Shown here in pieces: positions 63,375-64,000 of a DNA stretch of 64,000 nucleotides (its first letter is position 1; each line of letters starts with the position of its first letter). Origin of the DNA: Thermosynechococcus sp. CL-1 (GTDB lineage Bacteria; Cyanobacteriota; Cyanobacteriia; Thermosynechococcales; Thermosynechococcaceae). The position numbers and the translations under genes are program-made. Location: assembly GCF_008386235.1 (NCBI RefSeq), contig NZ_CP040671.1:2172001-2236000 (forward strand), in the 5' to 3' direction. The notes under the pieces are model-generated. The model was given only the letters and a program-made list of their open reading frames with translations, ran no database searches and was not told the DNA's origin.

Positions 63375-63866
63375 ATGCCCAGTGGCCCTACCCACGATCG
63401 CCTGACTTGGATCGGCATGCCCCTTGTGGGCTTCACCGCCAGTGCCCTCACCCGTGATTGGATCTGGGGGGCAATTGCCAGCAGTAGCTTTGGTATTGGC
63501 GGCTTTCTCCTCAGTCCAGACCTCGATACCGCCTCTTTACCCTACTACCGTTGGGGCTGGTTGCGGGCAATATGGCTACCCTACCAAAAAGCCTTTCACC
63601 ATCGCTCCTTTTGGACCCATGGCCCAGTGGTGGGCACGGTGATTCGGTTGCTCTATCTCAGCTTTTGGTTGGGGTTAGGACTGGGTCTTGTGGCCGGGGT
63701 CGCCGCATTCACAGGCCACCTTTCCCTTGTGCAGGAATGGCTACATCGTTGGCCGGGAATTGACTGGCGCTGGGGAGTTGCGATCGCCCTTGGCCTAGAG
63801 CTATCGGCACTGCTTCATGTCACCAGCGATCTGGTGGTTTCCCAGTGGCGACGCTGGCACCGCTAA
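63375..63866 (+). CDS. DUF2227 membrane metal-binding protein
   Basis: The product is 163 aa with about four helices. The pattern HDRLTWIGMP, SPDLDTASLPYYRWG and HHRSFWTHGPV is the YdjM/DUF2227-like membrane metal-binding pattern. The substrate is unknown. Its stop codon overlaps the stop of the partial minus-strand gene. Confidence 0.8.
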   Translation: MPSGPTHDRLTWIGMPLVGFTASALTRDWIWGAIASSSFGIGGFLLSPDLDTASLPYYRWGWLRAIWLPYQKAFHHRSFWTHGPVVGTVIRLLYLSFWLGLGLGLVAGVAAFTGHLSLVQEWLHRWPGIDWRWGVAIALGLELSALLHVTSDLVVSQWRRWHR

Positions 63867-64000
63867 TGGTGGTGCGTAGGGCAAGGCGGCGCACTAATGG
63901 AGCGATCGAGCCAACCCACTGCCTGTTGGAGATGCGCCAGTGCCTCAGCATCATTTTCCTTGAGGAGATAGACCAGAGCGGCAGCCGCCTGTTCGAGGGC
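63863..64000 (-). CDS. C-terminal part of a small cyanobacterial protein, truncated by window
   Basis: Read from 64000 toward 63863 the frame is open and ends in TAG (63863-63865). It gives 45 residues including LVYLLKEND, LQQAVGWLDRSI and SAPPCPTHHH. The ending with His-rich tail resembles a small family I recall as DUF6439, but this is uncertain. Its stop shares bases with the DUF2227 stop. Confidence 0.6.
   Translation of the reverse strand, partial: ALEQAAAALVYLLKENDAEALAHLQQAVGWLDRSISAPPCPTHHH

Noticed and set aside
1-64000. CRISPR arrays, prophage or intact IS elements
   Set aside because: No regularly spaced repeats, integrase, transposase or phage structural genes were seen on either strand.

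Overview
The window is chromosomal DNA of a unicellular thermophilic cyanobacterium, most likely Thermosynechococcus (T. elongatus/vestitus or a near relative). Signs are a 360-residue psbA whose diagnostic residues (E130, C144, S212, A270) match the PsbA3-type D1 of that genus, very frequent HIP1 octamers (GCGATCGC), a tmRNA with the cyanobacterial ANNIVPFARK-type tag, and many families restricted to cyanobacteria (DUF1818, DUF1830, DUF2949, DUF3172, DUF4359, Psb32). Genus and species are inferred from recall of these features, not from a search.

Layout. 1-5,100: the end of a Na+/H+ antiporter, an SLH-domain envelope protein, malic enzyme, a small secreted protein, and a 784-base gap with no recognisable gene but with imperfect repeats and a hairpin. 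5,056-7,124: an RRM RNA-binding protein, a DUF3172 protein, an MlaE-type lipid permease and a DUF1818 protein. 7,155-12,564: a large multi-GAF protein overlapping feoB, which overlaps cobI. 12,727-16,881 (minus): Nudix, PrxQ, an M50-like membrane protease, a membrane protein and 2-Cys peroxiredoxin. 16,977-20,336 (minus): an amino-acid ABC permease, TlyA, a family-5 substrate-binding lipoprotein and tRNA-His. 20,383-25,294: three poorly known proteins, a Ser/Thr kinase-TIR-AAA fusion and an RsbW-like anti-sigma factor.

25,315-31,694 (minus): ilvE, DUF389, MEKHLA, a serine/alanine-glyoxylate aminotransferase, gap2 and a B12-binding radical SAM protein. 31,824-35,193: a textbook NtcA-type promoter in front of a DUF1830 gene, a RibD-like reductase, a HAD phosphatase, trpG/pabA and an MBL-fold protein. 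35,253-39,859: an ABC ATPase, permease and GldG operon, then a ClC channel. 40,044-46,698: psbA with an upstream RpaB (HLR1)-like element and an intrinsic terminator, a secreted protein, hemW, htpG, and an EGY-type M50 protein that lacks the first zinc His. 46,699-51,289: larB, rpsT, tatD and phosphoketolase. 51,328-64,000: hisF (minus), an orphan ExbD-like protein (minus), PBP2, an M23 peptidase, M3 oligopeptidase, DUF2949, Psb32, HerA, tmRNA, an AMIN-amidase, DUF2227 and a partial minus-strand gene at the edge.

Most of the window is ordinary housekeeping and photosynthetic content: central carbon (malic enzyme, gap2, phosphoketolase), peptidoglycan, redox defence and translation rescue. The least ordinary items are the kinase-TIR-AAA protein with an overlapping SD-led mini-ORF at its start, the NtcA-controlled DUF1830 gene, the catalytically altered EGY protease, and several structured intergenic repeats. 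There is no CRISPR array, intact IS element, prophage or rRNA operon in the window.
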